Positions 18,680-27,406 of a stretch of 44,995 nucleotides of DNA are shown one piece after another. Position numbers and translations under genes: made by a program. The DNA is from an uncultured Butyricicoccus sp. Its GTDB lineage: Bacteria > Bacillota > Clostridia > Oscillospirales > Butyricicoccaceae. The stretch spans positions 1-44,995 of the forward strand of contig CAJUDU010000016.1 of assembly GCA_910584935.1 (NCBI GenBank), in the 5' to 3' direction. Under the pieces are notes generated by a model. The model worked only from the letters and a program-made list of their open reading frames with translations, ran no database searches and was not told where the DNA came from. The stretch's first letter is position 1. Every line of letters starts with the position of its first letter.

Positions 18680-19051
18680 ATGGACGCAAAACAACTTGTA
18701 AAATATGTTTGCGAAGCCCTGCTCGAACGCAAAGGGCAGGATATTCAAGTGCTGCATATTGAGGAGCTGACAACATTGGCAGAATATTTTGTCATCTGTT
18801 CGGCAACCTCCACAACCCAGGTAAAAGCACTCGCGGATAGTGTCGAATTCCATCTCAAGAATGACCATGACATTATGCCGCACCATGTGGAGGGCTTTGA
18901 GTCCTCCTCGTGGATACTGCTGGATTATGGCAGCACACTGGTGCATATTTTCCTGCCGGAAACTCGTGATTTTTACCGGCTGGAAAACCTGTGGAAAGAT
19001 GGCGAGAACATCCCGCTGTCAGACCTTGGAATCAATGTCCAAAGCAATTGA
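18680..19051 (+). CDS. rsfS: Ribosomal silencing factor RsfS
   Basis: Binds ribosomal protein L14 and blocks subunit joining when nutrients are low. The 123 residues show the complete family pattern: LTTLAEYFVICSATSTTQVKAL, VEGFESSSWILLDYG, VHIFLPETRDFYRLENLW. AAAGGAG is in front. It is followed by a 54-base gap holding a small hairpin (AGGGC/GCCCT at 19056-19070) before leuS. Confidence 0.95.
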   Translation: MDAKQLVKYVCEALLERKGQDIQVLHIEELTTLAEYFVICSATSTTQVKALADSVEFHLKNDHDIMPHHVEGFESSSWILLDYGSTLVHIFLPETRDFYRLENLWKDGENIPLSDLGINVQSN

Positions 19052-19105
19052 AAAAAGGGCACATTGCCCTGATTAACGCAATATCTTAGTTTGGGGGAAA
19101 TACCA

Positions 19106-21517
19106 TTGATAAAATACGAACATAAACCGATTGAAAAGAAATGGCAGGATATCTGGGATGAAAAAGGATGTTTTGTCGCACCACAGGACTTTACCCGCCC
19201 GAAATTTTATGCGCTGGTGGAGTTTCCATATCCATCTGGGCAGGGGCTTCATGTCGGGCATCCGCGGTCTTATACCGCACTGGATATCGTTGCACGCAAA
19301 AAACGGATGCAGGGCTTTAATGTGCTCTATCCCATGGGATGGGACGCGTTTGGTCTGCCTACCGAGAATTTTGCGATTAAAAATCATATCCATCCGGCAG
19401 AAGTCACAAAGAAAAATATTGAACGTTTTAAAGCCCAGTTAAAAGCCCTTGGGCTGTCTTTTGACTGGTCGCGTGAGGTCAACACCACTGACCCGAACTA
19501 CTATAAATGGACACAATGGATTTTCCTTCAGCTATTCAAAAAAGGCTTAGCATATAAAAAGGAGATGAATGTTAACTGGTGTACGTCCTGCAAATGTGTG
19601 CTTGCCAATGAAGAAGTGGTAAACGGTGTTTGCGAACGCTGTGGCAGTGAAGTTGTCCATAAAACCAAAAGCCAATGGATGCTGAAAATTACCGAATATG
19701 CGCAGCGTTTAATTGATGATTTGGATGACCTTGACTATATTGAACGGGTAAAAATCCAGCAGAAAAACTGGATTGGCCGTTCCACAGGCGCGGAAGTGGA
19801 TTTCAAAACCACAGAAGGTGATATTTTAACCATCTTTACAACACGCCCGGATACCTTGTTCGGCGCAACATATATGGTCATTTCGCCTGAACACCCAATG
19901 GTGGAAGCTTGGTCGGATAAACTGAAAAACATTGACGCTGTACGCGCTTACCGTGAAGAAGCTGCCCGGAAATCTGATTTTGAACGCACAGAGCTCAATA
20001 AAGATAAAACTGGCGTCCAGTTGGATGGCGTTGCCGCAATTAACCCTGTAAACGGCAGGGAAATCCCGATTTTTGTTTCTGACTATGTGCTGATGGGCTA
20101 TGGTACTGGCGCAATTATGGCAGTTCCTGCTCATGACAGCCGTGACTGGGAATTTGCCAAGAAATTTGGTTGTGAAATTATCGAAGTCGTTTCCGGTGGT
20201 GAGGATGTGCAGAAAGCTGCCTTTACTGCCAAGGATGAAACTGGTATTATGGTCAATTCTGATTTCCTTGATGGCAAAACCGTGAAGGATGCCATTCCAG
20301 TTATGATACAATGGCTGGAGGAAAAAGGGATTGGACGCGCAAAAGTGCAGTATAAATTACGTGACTGGGTATTTTCCCGCCAGCGTTATTGGGGGGAACC
20401 CATCCCGCTTATCTGGTGTGATCAGTGCGGTTGGGTGCCGGTGCCGGAAGAACAGCTCCCGTTAACGCTGCCCAATGTGGAATCATATGAACCAACCGAA
20501 AATGGGGAATCCCCACTTGCCAAAATGACCGATTGGGTGAATACAACCTGTCCGCATTGCGGCGCACCCGCAAAGCGTGAAACCGATACCATGCCGCAAT
20601 GGGCTGGGTCATCCTGGTATTTCCTGCGCTATATGGATCCGCATAACGAAAATGCGATTGCTTCTAAAGAAGCGCTGGCATATTGGTCGCCAATTGACTG
20701 GTATAATGGCGGTATGGAACATACCACCTTGCATTTGCTGTACTCCCGGTTCTGGCACAAGTTCCTTTATGATATCGGCGTGGTGCCAACCAAAGAACCT
20801 TATGCAAAACGTACCAGCCATGGTATGATCCTCGGCGAAAATGGCGAAAAAATGTCAAAATCCCGCGGAAATGTGGTCAATCCTGATGAAATTGTGGAAA
20901 CCTATGGTGCGGATACCATGCGCTTGTATGAAATGTTCATCGGCGATTTTGAAAAAGCTGCGCCATGGTCGCCAAAATCAATCAAAGGCTGCCGCCGTTT
21001 CCTGGAGCGCGTTTGGAACCTGCTCGACCAGGTGCAGCAAGGGGATGCTTATTCGCCACAGCATGAAGTGCTGATGCACCGCACCATTAAAAAAGTCGGC
21101 GAAGATATTGAAAACCTGAAAGCAAATACCGCAATTGCTGCCCTTATGACAATGGTAAATGCTTTTTATGAAAAAGGCATCAACCGTGCGGAATATAAGA
21201 CATTGCTGACGCTGGTCAACCCATTTGCGCCGCATATCACCGAGGAACTATGGAGCCAGCTTGGGGAAACATCTATTTTGTCACTGCAGGCTTGGCCCGC
21301 ATATGATGATGCGAAAACCATAGAGGATTCTGTGGAAATCGGCGTGCAGGTCAATGGCAAATTGCGCGCAACCATTCAGCTGCCCGTTGATTGTGAACAG
21401 CAGCTTGCAATTGATACCGCGCTGGCAGATGAGAAAATCAAAAAGCTGGTAGAAGGCAAGAATATCATCAAAACAATCGTGGTGAAAAATAAGATTGTGA
21501 ATTTGGTTGTCAAGTAA
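19106..21517 (+). CDS. leuS: Leucyl-tRNA synthetase
   Basis: Class I aminoacyl-tRNA synthetase charging tRNA-Leu. The HIGH motif appears as HVGH (about residue 49), the CP1 editing domain lies about 220-415 (TIFTTRPDTLFGATYMVISPEH; GYGTGAIMAVPAHDSRD), and KMSKS is at about 581 followed by RGNVVNPDEI. The anticodon-binding region and a C-terminal lid follow. The preferred start is the TTG at 19106, with GGGGGA seven bases before it, giving MIKYEHKPIEKKWQ as in relatives. No T-box is visible in the 54 bases upstream, so leuS appears to be read from the rsfS side. Confidence 0.96.
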   Translation: MIKYEHKPIEKKWQDIWDEKGCFVAPQDFTRPKFYALVEFPYPSGQGLHVGHPRSYTALDIVARKKRMQGFNVLYPMGWDAFGLPTENFAIKNHIHPAEVTKKNIERFKAQLKALGLSFDWSREVNTTDPNYYKWTQWIFLQLFKKGLAYKKEMNVNWCTSCKCVLANEEVVNGVCERCGSEVVHKTKSQWMLKITEYAQRLIDDLDDLDYIERVKIQQKNWIGRSTGAEVDFKTTEGDILTIFTTRPDTLFGATYMVISPEHPMVEAWSDKLKNIDAVRAYREEAARKSDFERTELNKDKTGVQLDGVAAINPVNGREIPIFVSDYVLMGYGTGAIMAVPAHDSRDWEFAKKFGCEIIEVVSGGEDVQKAAFTAKDETGIMVNSDFLDGKTVKDAIPVMIQWLEEKGIGRAKVQYKLRDWVFSRQRYWGEPIPLIWCDQCGWVPVPEEQLPLTLPNVESYEPTENGESPLAKMTDWVNTTCPHCGAPAKRETDTMPQWAGSSWYFLRYMDPHNENAIASKEALAYWSPIDWYNGGMEHTTLHLLYSRFWHKFLYDIGVVPTKEPYAKRTSHGMILGENGEKMSKSRGNVVNPDEIVETYGADTMRLYEMFIGDFEKAAPWSPKSIKGCRRFLERVWNLLDQVQQGDAYSPQHEVLMHRTIKKVGEDIENLKANTAIAALMTMVNAFYEKGINRAEYKTLLTLVNPFAPHITEELWSQLGETSILSLQAWPAYDDAKTIEDSVEIGVQVNGKLRATIQLPVDCEQQLAIDTALADEKIKKLVEGKNIIKTIVVKNKIVNLVVK

Positions 21518-21581
21518 AATCAAACTGCCGCCTTGATGGAAGGCAAACGAACAAAGGCACAAACTTACGGAAAGAAAAAAC

Positions 21582-21611
21582 TTGACAAAACTGCCCCTAT
21601 GGGAGTATAAT
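21582..21611 (+). promoter_or_regulatory. SigA-type promoter of rpsU
   Basis: TTGACA (21582-21587) and TATAAT (21606-21611) with an 18-base spacer. It is followed by a leader of about 100 bases before rpsU. Confidence 0.8.
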
Positions 21612-21713
21612 AATCTTACGGTCTTATAACGGTAAATTGTGTTTGCGCAAAAGCCGTGAAAAGCCGTGCTTTTAAGCGTCCCGGTAAAGGGTCGCGCGGA
21701 GGGAGGGAAAACG

Positions 21714-21896
21714 ATGTCGGAAGTCCGCGTAAAGGAAAATGAATCCTTAGACAGTGCGCTGAGAAGATTTAAGCGTTCCTGTGCGAAGGCGGGTGTGCTT
21801 TCCGAGCTCCGCAAACGTGAGCATTATGAAAGCCCGAGCGTAAAGCGCCGCAAGAAATCTGAGGCTGCTCGCGCAAAAAAACGCAAGTACAAATAA
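21714..21896 (+). CDS. rpsU: 30S ribosomal protein S21
   Basis: Small basic protein of the 30S subunit involved in early initiation. The 60 residues begin MSEVRVKENESLDSALRRFK, continue with KREHYESPSVKRRKKSEAAR and end in a Lys/Arg tail, as in all Firmicutes S21. The ATG at 21714 lies behind GGAGGGAGGG; the frame is open upstream but those residues are not part of S21. It is a single-gene unit with its own promoter and terminator. Confidence 0.97.
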   Translation: MSEVRVKENESLDSALRRFKRSCAKAGVLSELRKREHYESPSVKRRKKSEAARAKKRKYK

Positions 21897-21904
21897 TCAA
21901 ATTC

Positions 21905-21954
21905 AAAACGCCGCAGGGTTTTGCTTGAAAAAACCCTCCGGCGTTTGTTTTTTT
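21905..21954 (+). terminator. Rho-independent terminator of rpsU
   Basis: AAACGCCG and AGGGTTTT pair with AAAACCCT and CGGCGTTT around a short loop, followed by G and seven T. A textbook strong terminator. Confidence 0.95.
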
Positions 21955-22175
21955 GCCGCAATTTGTATTGTTCACAATTCCTTGAAGAATCTTTCATAAA
22001 TCATACACAAGATGGACACAAAGATGCGGTATGATAAATATAGTTCAAACAGGGATTCCCCCTCCCTGAATGAACACTCCTTTTACCCCCTCTTTTTCAT
22101 TTACTGCCTTACGGCAGTAAGGGGGAGATGTCCCCTTTTTCTCCCCCTGTTTACCACTCTTTTTTACCAAAACGG
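21955..22175. other. Palindrome-rich non-coding stretch with C/G-runs
   Basis: No credible gene. It contains a perfect palindromic hairpin TTACTGCC-TTAC-GGCAGTAA (22101-22120), immediately joined to GGGGGA/TCCCC (22121-22135) and flanked by several C5 runs with T runs. The phrase GGATTCCCCCTCC is nearly repeated at about 22052 and 22184. The composition suggests a small dispersed repeat or a set of overlapping bidirectional terminators between the convergent rpsU and bofA units. Confidence 0.5.
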
Positions 22176-22211
22176 AAACGTCCGGATTCCCCCTCCGGAC
22201 GTTTTTGTTTT
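22176..22211. terminator. Bidirectional terminator hairpin between rpsU and bofA
   Basis: AAACGTCCGGA (22176-22186) pairs perfectly with TCCGGACGTTT (22194-22204) around a C-rich loop. A T-rich run follows on the plus strand and a shorter T-rich stretch on the minus strand. It lies just past the end of the minus-strand bofA gene. Confidence 0.75.
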
Positions 22212-22214
22212 CCC

Positions 22215-22475
22215 TTAAAATAGGATATGCAGCAAAATGACAAGCCCTAAGCCTGGAAGCCCCAACAGCCCAGTCAGTGCAACCGTTATTACATTGATGG
22301 ATAAGGTCAGCCCGATAAAAGAACCGAAAATACCGGCGATAACCAGCCCGATGAAGCCAAAACAGGTGTTGATGGCAAATTTTACGCCCCAGCGCACAGG
22401 CGCGCAGAGCGCGCCAAGCGCCAGCAGGATAAGCAGCCCTAACACCACATAAACAAGAATTGCAGCCGGGTCCAT
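22215..22475 (-). CDS. BofA-family (pro-sigma-K processing inhibitor-like) membrane protein
   Basis: Small, almost wholly hydrophobic protein of 86 residues with about three membrane segments. The family pattern is visible: an early hydrophobic helix, KFAINTCFGFIGL in the middle, and near the end INVITVALTGLLGLPGLGLVILL, matching the BofA signature of a conserved Asn, a VT pair and LG-PG. In Bacillus, BofA holds back SpoIVFB in the forespore outer membrane. The start chosen is the ATG whose first base is 22475, behind GGAGGTGGGGG. The frame runs on upstream, but that part comes from a broken neighbouring gene. It suggests a spore-forming relative; the sigma-K role here is inference. Confidence 0.75.
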   Translation of the reverse strand: MDPAAILVYVVLGLLILLALGALCAPVRWGVKFAINTCFGFIGLVIAGIFGSFIGLTLSINVITVALTGLLGLPGLGLVILLHILF

Positions 22476-22756
22476 GTTCCCCCACCTCCTGCAATATGTA
22501 TATGCAGGGACGGGCAGGGACATACCTTTTTTAGCGCGGAAAGCAAAGGTTCCATATCATCTTGCAGTACACATTTTCCGAGGGATTGGAACCAGCATGA
22601 AAAACAGCCTTTGCAATGATGGATTTGGTAGTCACATAGCTGATAATATATGGGTTCAGCGCCGACTTGCGCGGCGTCACGTAAAAATGCGGTTAGCATA
22701 CGGTTGGTTGCGCTATTCAGCCCAGCAGGGCTGCCATTAAACGCGATAAATTTCAT
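22439..22756 (-). pseudogene. Truncated NAD(P)H-dependent flavin reductase (flavodoxin-like fold)
   Basis: The first 77 codons match the start of the NADPH-dependent FMN reductase/iron-sulfur flavoprotein family: a flavin-binding start FIAFNGSP.G.NSATNRML, then HHCKGCFSCWFQSLGKCVLQDDM. Family members are about 180-200 residues. Here homology stops at about base 22526 and the frame only runs on into the ribosome binding site and start of bofA, so about 100 residues, including the rest of the flavin fold, are missing. It has its own good site (AAAGGAGGTG) and start codon at 22756. A deletion that joined it to bofA is the simplest explanation. Confidence 0.75.
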
Positions 22757-22884
22757 AAGAAAACACCTCCTTTGTTTTTGATTGTATCATGGATATGCGC
22801 TTAAAATAACTAACGTTCCGTTGAGAATCAAAGCGTTTGTTTTTGAAAGAATACAGCGGATTTATGCGGAAGCAGGATTTTTAT

Positions 22885-22913
22885 TTGACGGATACCGAAT
22901 ATGTTGGTATAAT
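22885..22913 (+). promoter_or_regulatory. SigA-type promoter of the topoisomerase pair
   Basis: TTGACG (22885-22890) and TATAAT (22908-22913) with a 17-base spacer, 34 bases before the ParE-like gene. The rest of the divergent gap (22757-22884) shows no further clear element. Confidence 0.8.
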
Positions 22914-22947
22914 AGGGGCAATTGCAATTAAACTGGAGAGGTATTGA

Positions 22948-24942
22948 ATGAGTAAACCCAAAACGGAATATGGCAACGAAAGCATATCCTCCTTGAAAGG
23001 CGCTGACCGCGTCCGCAAACGCCCAGGCGTTATTTTTGGGTCAGATGGGCTGGAAGGCTGTGAACACGCCGTATTTGAAATTTTATCGAACTCGATTGAT
23101 GAAGCCCGTGAGGGCTATGGCAGTGAAATTATTGTCACCCGCTATCAGGATGGCTCGATTGAAGTCGCTGATTCTGGGCGCGGAATTCCCATTGAATGGA
23201 ATGACAGCGAAAAACGCTATAACTGGGAACTTGTCTTCTGTGAGCTGTATGCGGGCGGCAAATATAAAAATAATGAAGGTGAAAATTATGAATTTTCACT
23301 TGGGCTTAATGGCCTTGGCACTTGCGCAACCCAATATGCGTCAGAATATATGGATGTCACGGTGACACGTGACGGCTTTGCGTATAGCCTGCATTTTGAA
23401 AAAGGTGAGAATAAAACAGGAAATGCAGATGGTTTCCTAAAAAAGAAATCCACAGCACGCCATACAGGGACACAAATCCGCTGGCGCCCAGATTTAGATG
23501 TTTTTACAGATATCAATATCCCATTGGAATATTTCCGGGATATCCTTAAACGGCAGGCAGTGGTCAACCAAAAACTGAAATTTGTGTTGCGCAACCAGCA
23601 AGGCAGTGCATTTGAAACCGAAGAATTTTGTTATGAAAATGGTATTTCGGATTATGTCACAGAATTGGCAGGCGAAACACCGCTGACTGGTGTACAGTTT
23701 TTGGAATCTGAACGGTGGGGACGTGACCGTGCGGATAAGCCAGAATATAAAGCAAAATTAAGCTGTGCATTTTGCTTTTCTTCTACCGCCAGCCGGACAG
23801 AATATTATCATAATTCGTCATGGCTGGAACATGGCGGCGCGCCGGATAAGGCAGTCCGATCCGCGTTTGTTTCCGCGATTGATGCCTATTTGAAACAGAT
23901 TGGCAAATATCAGAAGAATGAAAGCAAGATTTCCTTCCAGGATGTATTCGATTCACTGGTATTGGTGACAAACTGTTTTTCTACCTATACGTCCTATGAA
24001 AATCAGACCAAAAAATCAATTACCAATAAGTTCATTCAGGAAGCGATGACCGATTTTCTGAAACAAGGGTTAGAGGTTTATTTTATTGAAAATAAAGCCG
24101 AAGCCGATAAAATTGCGGAACAAATTTTAATCAATAAGCGAAGCCGGGAACAGGCGGAAAAGGCACGTCTGAATATTAAGAAAAAGCTGTCTGGAAATAT
24201 TGATGTGGCAAACCGTGTGCAGAAATTTGTCGACTGCCGCACCAAAGATGTGACCCGCAGGGAACTATACATTGTGGAAGGTGATTCCGCGCTTGGCTCA
24301 GTAAAACAAGGGCGTGACGCGGAATTTCAAGCGATTATGCCGGTGCGCGGCAAGATCCTCAATTGCCTGAAAGCAGATTATGACAAGATTTTCAAAAATG
24401 ATATCATTACCGATTTGCTGAAGGTACTTGGCTGTGGTGTCGAAGTCCAGACAAAAGCCAGCAAGGATATGTCAGCCTTTGATTTGGGCAGCTTGCGCTG
24501 GAATAAAGTCATTATTTGCACCGATGCCGATGTGGATGGGTTCCAGATTCGTACCCTGATTTTAACCATGCTTTATCGCCTGACGCCGACCCTTATTGAG
24601 AAAGGATATGTTTATATCGCGGAATCCCCGCTGTATGAAATCGAATACAAAGGCAAAAGTTATTTTGCCTTTGATGAAACTGAAAAAGCTGCTGTTTTGC
24701 AAAAACTTGCCGGCAAAAAAGTGCTCATCCAGCGGTCTAAAGGACTTGGCGAAAATGAAGCCGAAATGATGTGGGAAACCACCATGGACCCGGCTTCCCG
24801 CCGGTTGATCCGAGTGGAACCTGAAGATGCCCGCGCAACAAGTGATATGTTTGATTTACTGCTGGGGGATAACTTGGCAGGGCGTAAAGAATATATCGCT
24901 GAAAATGGGCATGAATATCTTGAACTTGCAGATATATCTTAA
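22948..24942 (+). CDS. Type IIA topoisomerase, ATPase subunit (ParE/GyrB-like)
   Basis: ATP-binding subunit of a DNA gyrase/topoisomerase IV type enzyme. The GHKL ATPase domain shows ILSNSIDEA (Mg-ATP Asn), VADSGRGIPIEW and GLNGLGTCATQYAS. The Toprim domain shows EGDSALGSVKQGRD and the metal-binding DADVDG. Several usually invariant positions differ: EGDSAL instead of EGDSAG, and DADVDGFQIRTL instead of DADVDGAHIRTL. This places it in a divergent ParE-like branch. Length 664 is normal. It is followed by its partner 16 bases later. The name parE is likely but was not tested against GyrB by alignment. Confidence 0.88.
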   Translation: MSKPKTEYGNESISSLKGADRVRKRPGVIFGSDGLEGCEHAVFEILSNSIDEAREGYGSEIIVTRYQDGSIEVADSGRGIPIEWNDSEKRYNWELVFCELYAGGKYKNNEGENYEFSLGLNGLGTCATQYASEYMDVTVTRDGFAYSLHFEKGENKTGNADGFLKKKSTARHTGTQIRWRPDLDVFTDINIPLEYFRDILKRQAVVNQKLKFVLRNQQGSAFETEEFCYENGISDYVTELAGETPLTGVQFLESERWGRDRADKPEYKAKLSCAFCFSSTASRTEYYHNSSWLEHGGAPDKAVRSAFVSAIDAYLKQIGKYQKNESKISFQDVFDSLVLVTNCFSTYTSYENQTKKSITNKFIQEAMTDFLKQGLEVYFIENKAEADKIAEQILINKRSREQAEKARLNIKKKLSGNIDVANRVQKFVDCRTKDVTRRELYIVEGDSALGSVKQGRDAEFQAIMPVRGKILNCLKADYDKIFKNDIITDLLKVLGCGVEVQTKASKDMSAFDLGSLRWNKVIICTDADVDGFQIRTLILTMLYRLTPTLIEKGYVYIAESPLYEIEYKGKSYFAFDETEKAAVLQKLAGKKVLIQRSKGLGENEAEMMWETTMDPASRRLIRVEPEDARATSDMFDLLLGDNLAGRKEYIAENGHEYLELADIS

Positions 24943-24958
24943 GTAGGAGGCATTCAGC

Positions 24959-27187
24959 GTGCCGAAGAAAAAACAAAAAGAATCCGAGCGTCCGGTGCGG
25001 CCGCCGCTGGAGCCAATGCCCCAGCCGATTACCGATACACTGCGGAAAAATTATATGCCGTATGCAATGAGTGTGATTGTGTCGCGTGCGATACCGGAAA
25101 TTGACGGTTTTAAGCCGTCCCATCGGAAACTGTTATATACAATGTATAAAATGGGACTGCTAAACGGCAACCGTACCAAATCTGCCAATATCGTTGGGCA
25201 GACCATGAAGCTGAACCCTCATGGTGATGGTGCAATTTACGAAACGATGGTGCGCCTGACCCGCGGTAATGAAGCCCTTTTGACCCCGTTTGTTGATTCA
25301 AAAGGCAATTTTGGCAAGGCATATTCGCGGGATATGGCATATGCGGCTTCCCGTTATACCGAAGCCAAGCTGGAAAGCATTTGTCAGGAACTGTTCCGCG
25401 ATATTGATGCTGATGCAGTCGATTTTGTGGATAACTATGATGGGGAACTGAAAGAGCCAACCTTGTTACCGACGACGTTCCCAAATATTTTGGTTTCTGC
25501 CAATACAGGTATTGCCGTTGGCATGGCGTCTAACTTCTGTGGGTTTAACCTGCATGAAGTTTGTCGCACAGCCATTGCATACATCAAAAACCCAAATCAT
25601 GATATTTTATCAACTTTACCTGCGCCCGATTTCCCAACCGGCGGCGAAATTATTTTCGATGAAGCCGAAATGCGGAAAATCTATGCCACAGGGCGTGGTT
25701 CCTTTAAGGTGCGCGCAAAATGGCAGTATCTAAAAAAGGAAAACCTGATTGAAATTACCCAGATCCCATATACCACAACCATTGAAGCTATTATGGATAA
25801 AACTGCTGATTTGGTTAAAGGTGGGAAAATACGTGAAATTGCGGATATTCGCGATGAAACAGACCTTTCTGGTCTCAAAATCGCGATTGATTTGAAACGC
25901 GGAACTGATCCTGAAAAGCTGATGGACAGGCTGTTCCATCAGACACCGCTGATGGATTCATTTTCTTGTAATTTTAATGTGCTCATCAACGGGATGCCGC
26001 GGGTGTTGGGTGTGGCAGGGCTGCTGGAAGAATGGACGGCATGGCGTACGGAATCTGTCCGCCGCCGTGTGTTCTTTGACCTGGGCAAGAAAAAAGACAG
26101 GCTGCATTTGCTGCTTGGTTTAAAAGCGATTTTGCTGGATATTGACCGCGCCATAAAAATTATCCGTGATACAGAAATGGACAGCGAAGTTATCCCCAAC
26201 CTGATGATTGGGTTTGGGATTGATGAAAAACAGGCTGAATATGTTGCGGAAATCCGTTTGCGGAATATTAACCGGGAATATATCCTCAAACGTACACAGG
26301 AAACCGAAACACTTGAAAAGGAAATTGCACGGCTGGAAGATATCCTTGCCAGCAAAACCAAATTACGCAATATTATTATCAAGGAATTGGAAGCTGTGGT
26401 GAAAAAATATCCTGCACCACGCCATTCAGAAATTATTTATGCCGAGGAACTCAAACCCTTTGATGAGGATGACCATATTGAAGATTATCCGGTGCTGGTA
26501 TTTATGACAAAAGAAGGTTATTTCAAAAAAATTACCCCTGCGTCATGGCGTATGTCATCAGAGCATAAACTCAAGGATGGTGATGCGGTGGTATGGGAAA
26601 CAGAAACATCCAACAAACAGGATATTATTTTCTTTACTGATAAGCAGCAGGCATATAAGGCGCGGCTTTATGATTTTGATGATACCAAAGCATCTGTACT
26701 TGGCGATTATTTGCCGCAGAAACTCGGTATGGATGAAGGGGAAACCCCGATTTATGCGATGCTGCCTGGGGATTACAAAGGTATGATGGCCATCGTGTTC
26801 CAAAATGGCAAGGCAGCACGGTTTTCCATTGAATCCTTCGAAACCAAAACCAACCGCCGTCGCTTGACAAATGCATATTCAGATAAATCGCCCGCTGTTG
26901 CATTTTTCCATCCATTGGATGAAGAAACGGAACTGACGGTCTTTTCGACTTCGCCACAGGGCAGAAGGGCACTTACATTCCGCGCGGGGATGCTGGATAT
27001 CAAAAGCACCCGCGGGGCGCAGGGTTCACAGGTGGTCATACTGCGCGGCAGTCATACCGTAACTGGCGCGTGCAGGGCAGATGAAGCAAAACTCAGCGAC
27101 CCTGCACGGTATCGCTGCCGGGAGATCCCATCTATCGGTATTTTGCTGCGGGATGAGGATTTGCCCGAAAGCCAACTGACATTATAA
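24959..27187 (+). CDS. Type IIA topoisomerase, DNA-cleaving subunit (ParC/GyrA-like)
   Basis: Breakage-reunion subunit. The winged-helix core has SVIVSRAIPEIDGFKPSHRKLL and the active-site pair Arg132-Tyr133 in AASRYTEAKLE (usually AAMRYTEARL). A coiled-coil tower follows (about 370-480) and a C-terminal beta-propeller-like region from about 500. The position equivalent to the quinolone-contact serine (E. coli GyrA Ser83) reads HGDG, that is glycine. The start is GTG at 24959 behind TAGGAGG. Length 742 suggests a shorter C-terminal domain than in gyrase, fitting topoisomerase IV. Co-transcribed with the ParE-like gene. Confidence 0.88.
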   Translation: MPKKKQKESERPVRPPLEPMPQPITDTLRKNYMPYAMSVIVSRAIPEIDGFKPSHRKLLYTMYKMGLLNGNRTKSANIVGQTMKLNPHGDGAIYETMVRLTRGNEALLTPFVDSKGNFGKAYSRDMAYAASRYTEAKLESICQELFRDIDADAVDFVDNYDGELKEPTLLPTTFPNILVSANTGIAVGMASNFCGFNLHEVCRTAIAYIKNPNHDILSTLPAPDFPTGGEIIFDEAEMRKIYATGRGSFKVRAKWQYLKKENLIEITQIPYTTTIEAIMDKTADLVKGGKIREIADIRDETDLSGLKIAIDLKRGTDPEKLMDRLFHQTPLMDSFSCNFNVLINGMPRVLGVAGLLEEWTAWRTESVRRRVFFDLGKKKDRLHLLLGLKAILLDIDRAIKIIRDTEMDSEVIPNLMIGFGIDEKQAEYVAEIRLRNINREYILKRTQETETLEKEIARLEDILASKTKLRNIIIKELEAVVKKYPAPRHSEIIYAEELKPFDEDDHIEDYPVLVFMTKEGYFKKITPASWRMSSEHKLKDGDAVVWETETSNKQDIIFFTDKQQAYKARLYDFDDTKASVLGDYLPQKLGMDEGETPIYAMLPGDYKGMMAIVFQNGKAARFSIESFETKTNRRRLTNAYSDKSPAVAFFHPLDEETELTVFSTSPQGRRALTFRAGMLDIKSTRGAQGSQVVILRGSHTVTGACRADEAKLSDPARYRCREIPSIGILLRDEDLPESQLTL

Positions 27188-27260
27188 CCTGGGGTTTGCT
27201 GAAAACCCTGAAAATGTATCCTAAGCAAAGGATGCAATGAAACTTTTACAAAAAGCTTTA

Positions 27261-27289
27261 TTGCTTGATGATAATTTGTGTGTTACAAT
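27261..27289 (+). promoter_or_regulatory. Probable promoter of the EAL-domain gene
   Basis: TTGCTT (27261-27266) and TACAAT (27284-27289) with a 17-base spacer, leaving a leader of about 110 bases. Confidence 0.55.
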
Positions 27290-27298
27290 TTTTATATA

Positions 27299-27359
27299 GG
27301 TTTCGCCCGGATGCCTGCGAATGTATCCCGGTTATAGAAACCTGTATGCAGGCGGAACC
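27299..27359 (+). other. Possible structured leader RNA upstream of the c-di-GMP phosphodiesterase
   Basis: GGTTTCGCC (27299-27307) can pair with GGCGGAACC (27351-27359), enclosing CCGGAT/ATCC (27307-27328) and GGTT/AACC (27330-27342), a three-way-junction shape. Alternative pairings exist: GGTTTC with GAAACC (27337-27342), GCCTGC (27313-27318) with GCAGGC (27348-27353), and the hairpin CCTG-TATG-CAGG (27341-27352). It does not show the known c-di-GMP-I or -II motif. This is a reading by eye without folding energies. Confidence 0.35.
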
Positions 27360-27406
27360 CACACCTGCATCAGCAGAGAGTTACAGGAAATTAAAGGGGT
27401 GCAGCT

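Noticed and set aside
19052..19105. T-box riboswitch for leuS
   Set aside because: The gap is too short and contains only a five-base-pair hairpin; no T-box sequence is present.
22012..22218. Plus-strand frame of 68 codons in the palindrome region
   Set aside because: It has no ribosome binding site and is made of the translated palindromes and T runs.
27290..27406. c-di-GMP-I or -II riboswitch before the EAL gene
   Set aside because: The conserved core motifs of both classes are absent; only unspecific stems remain.
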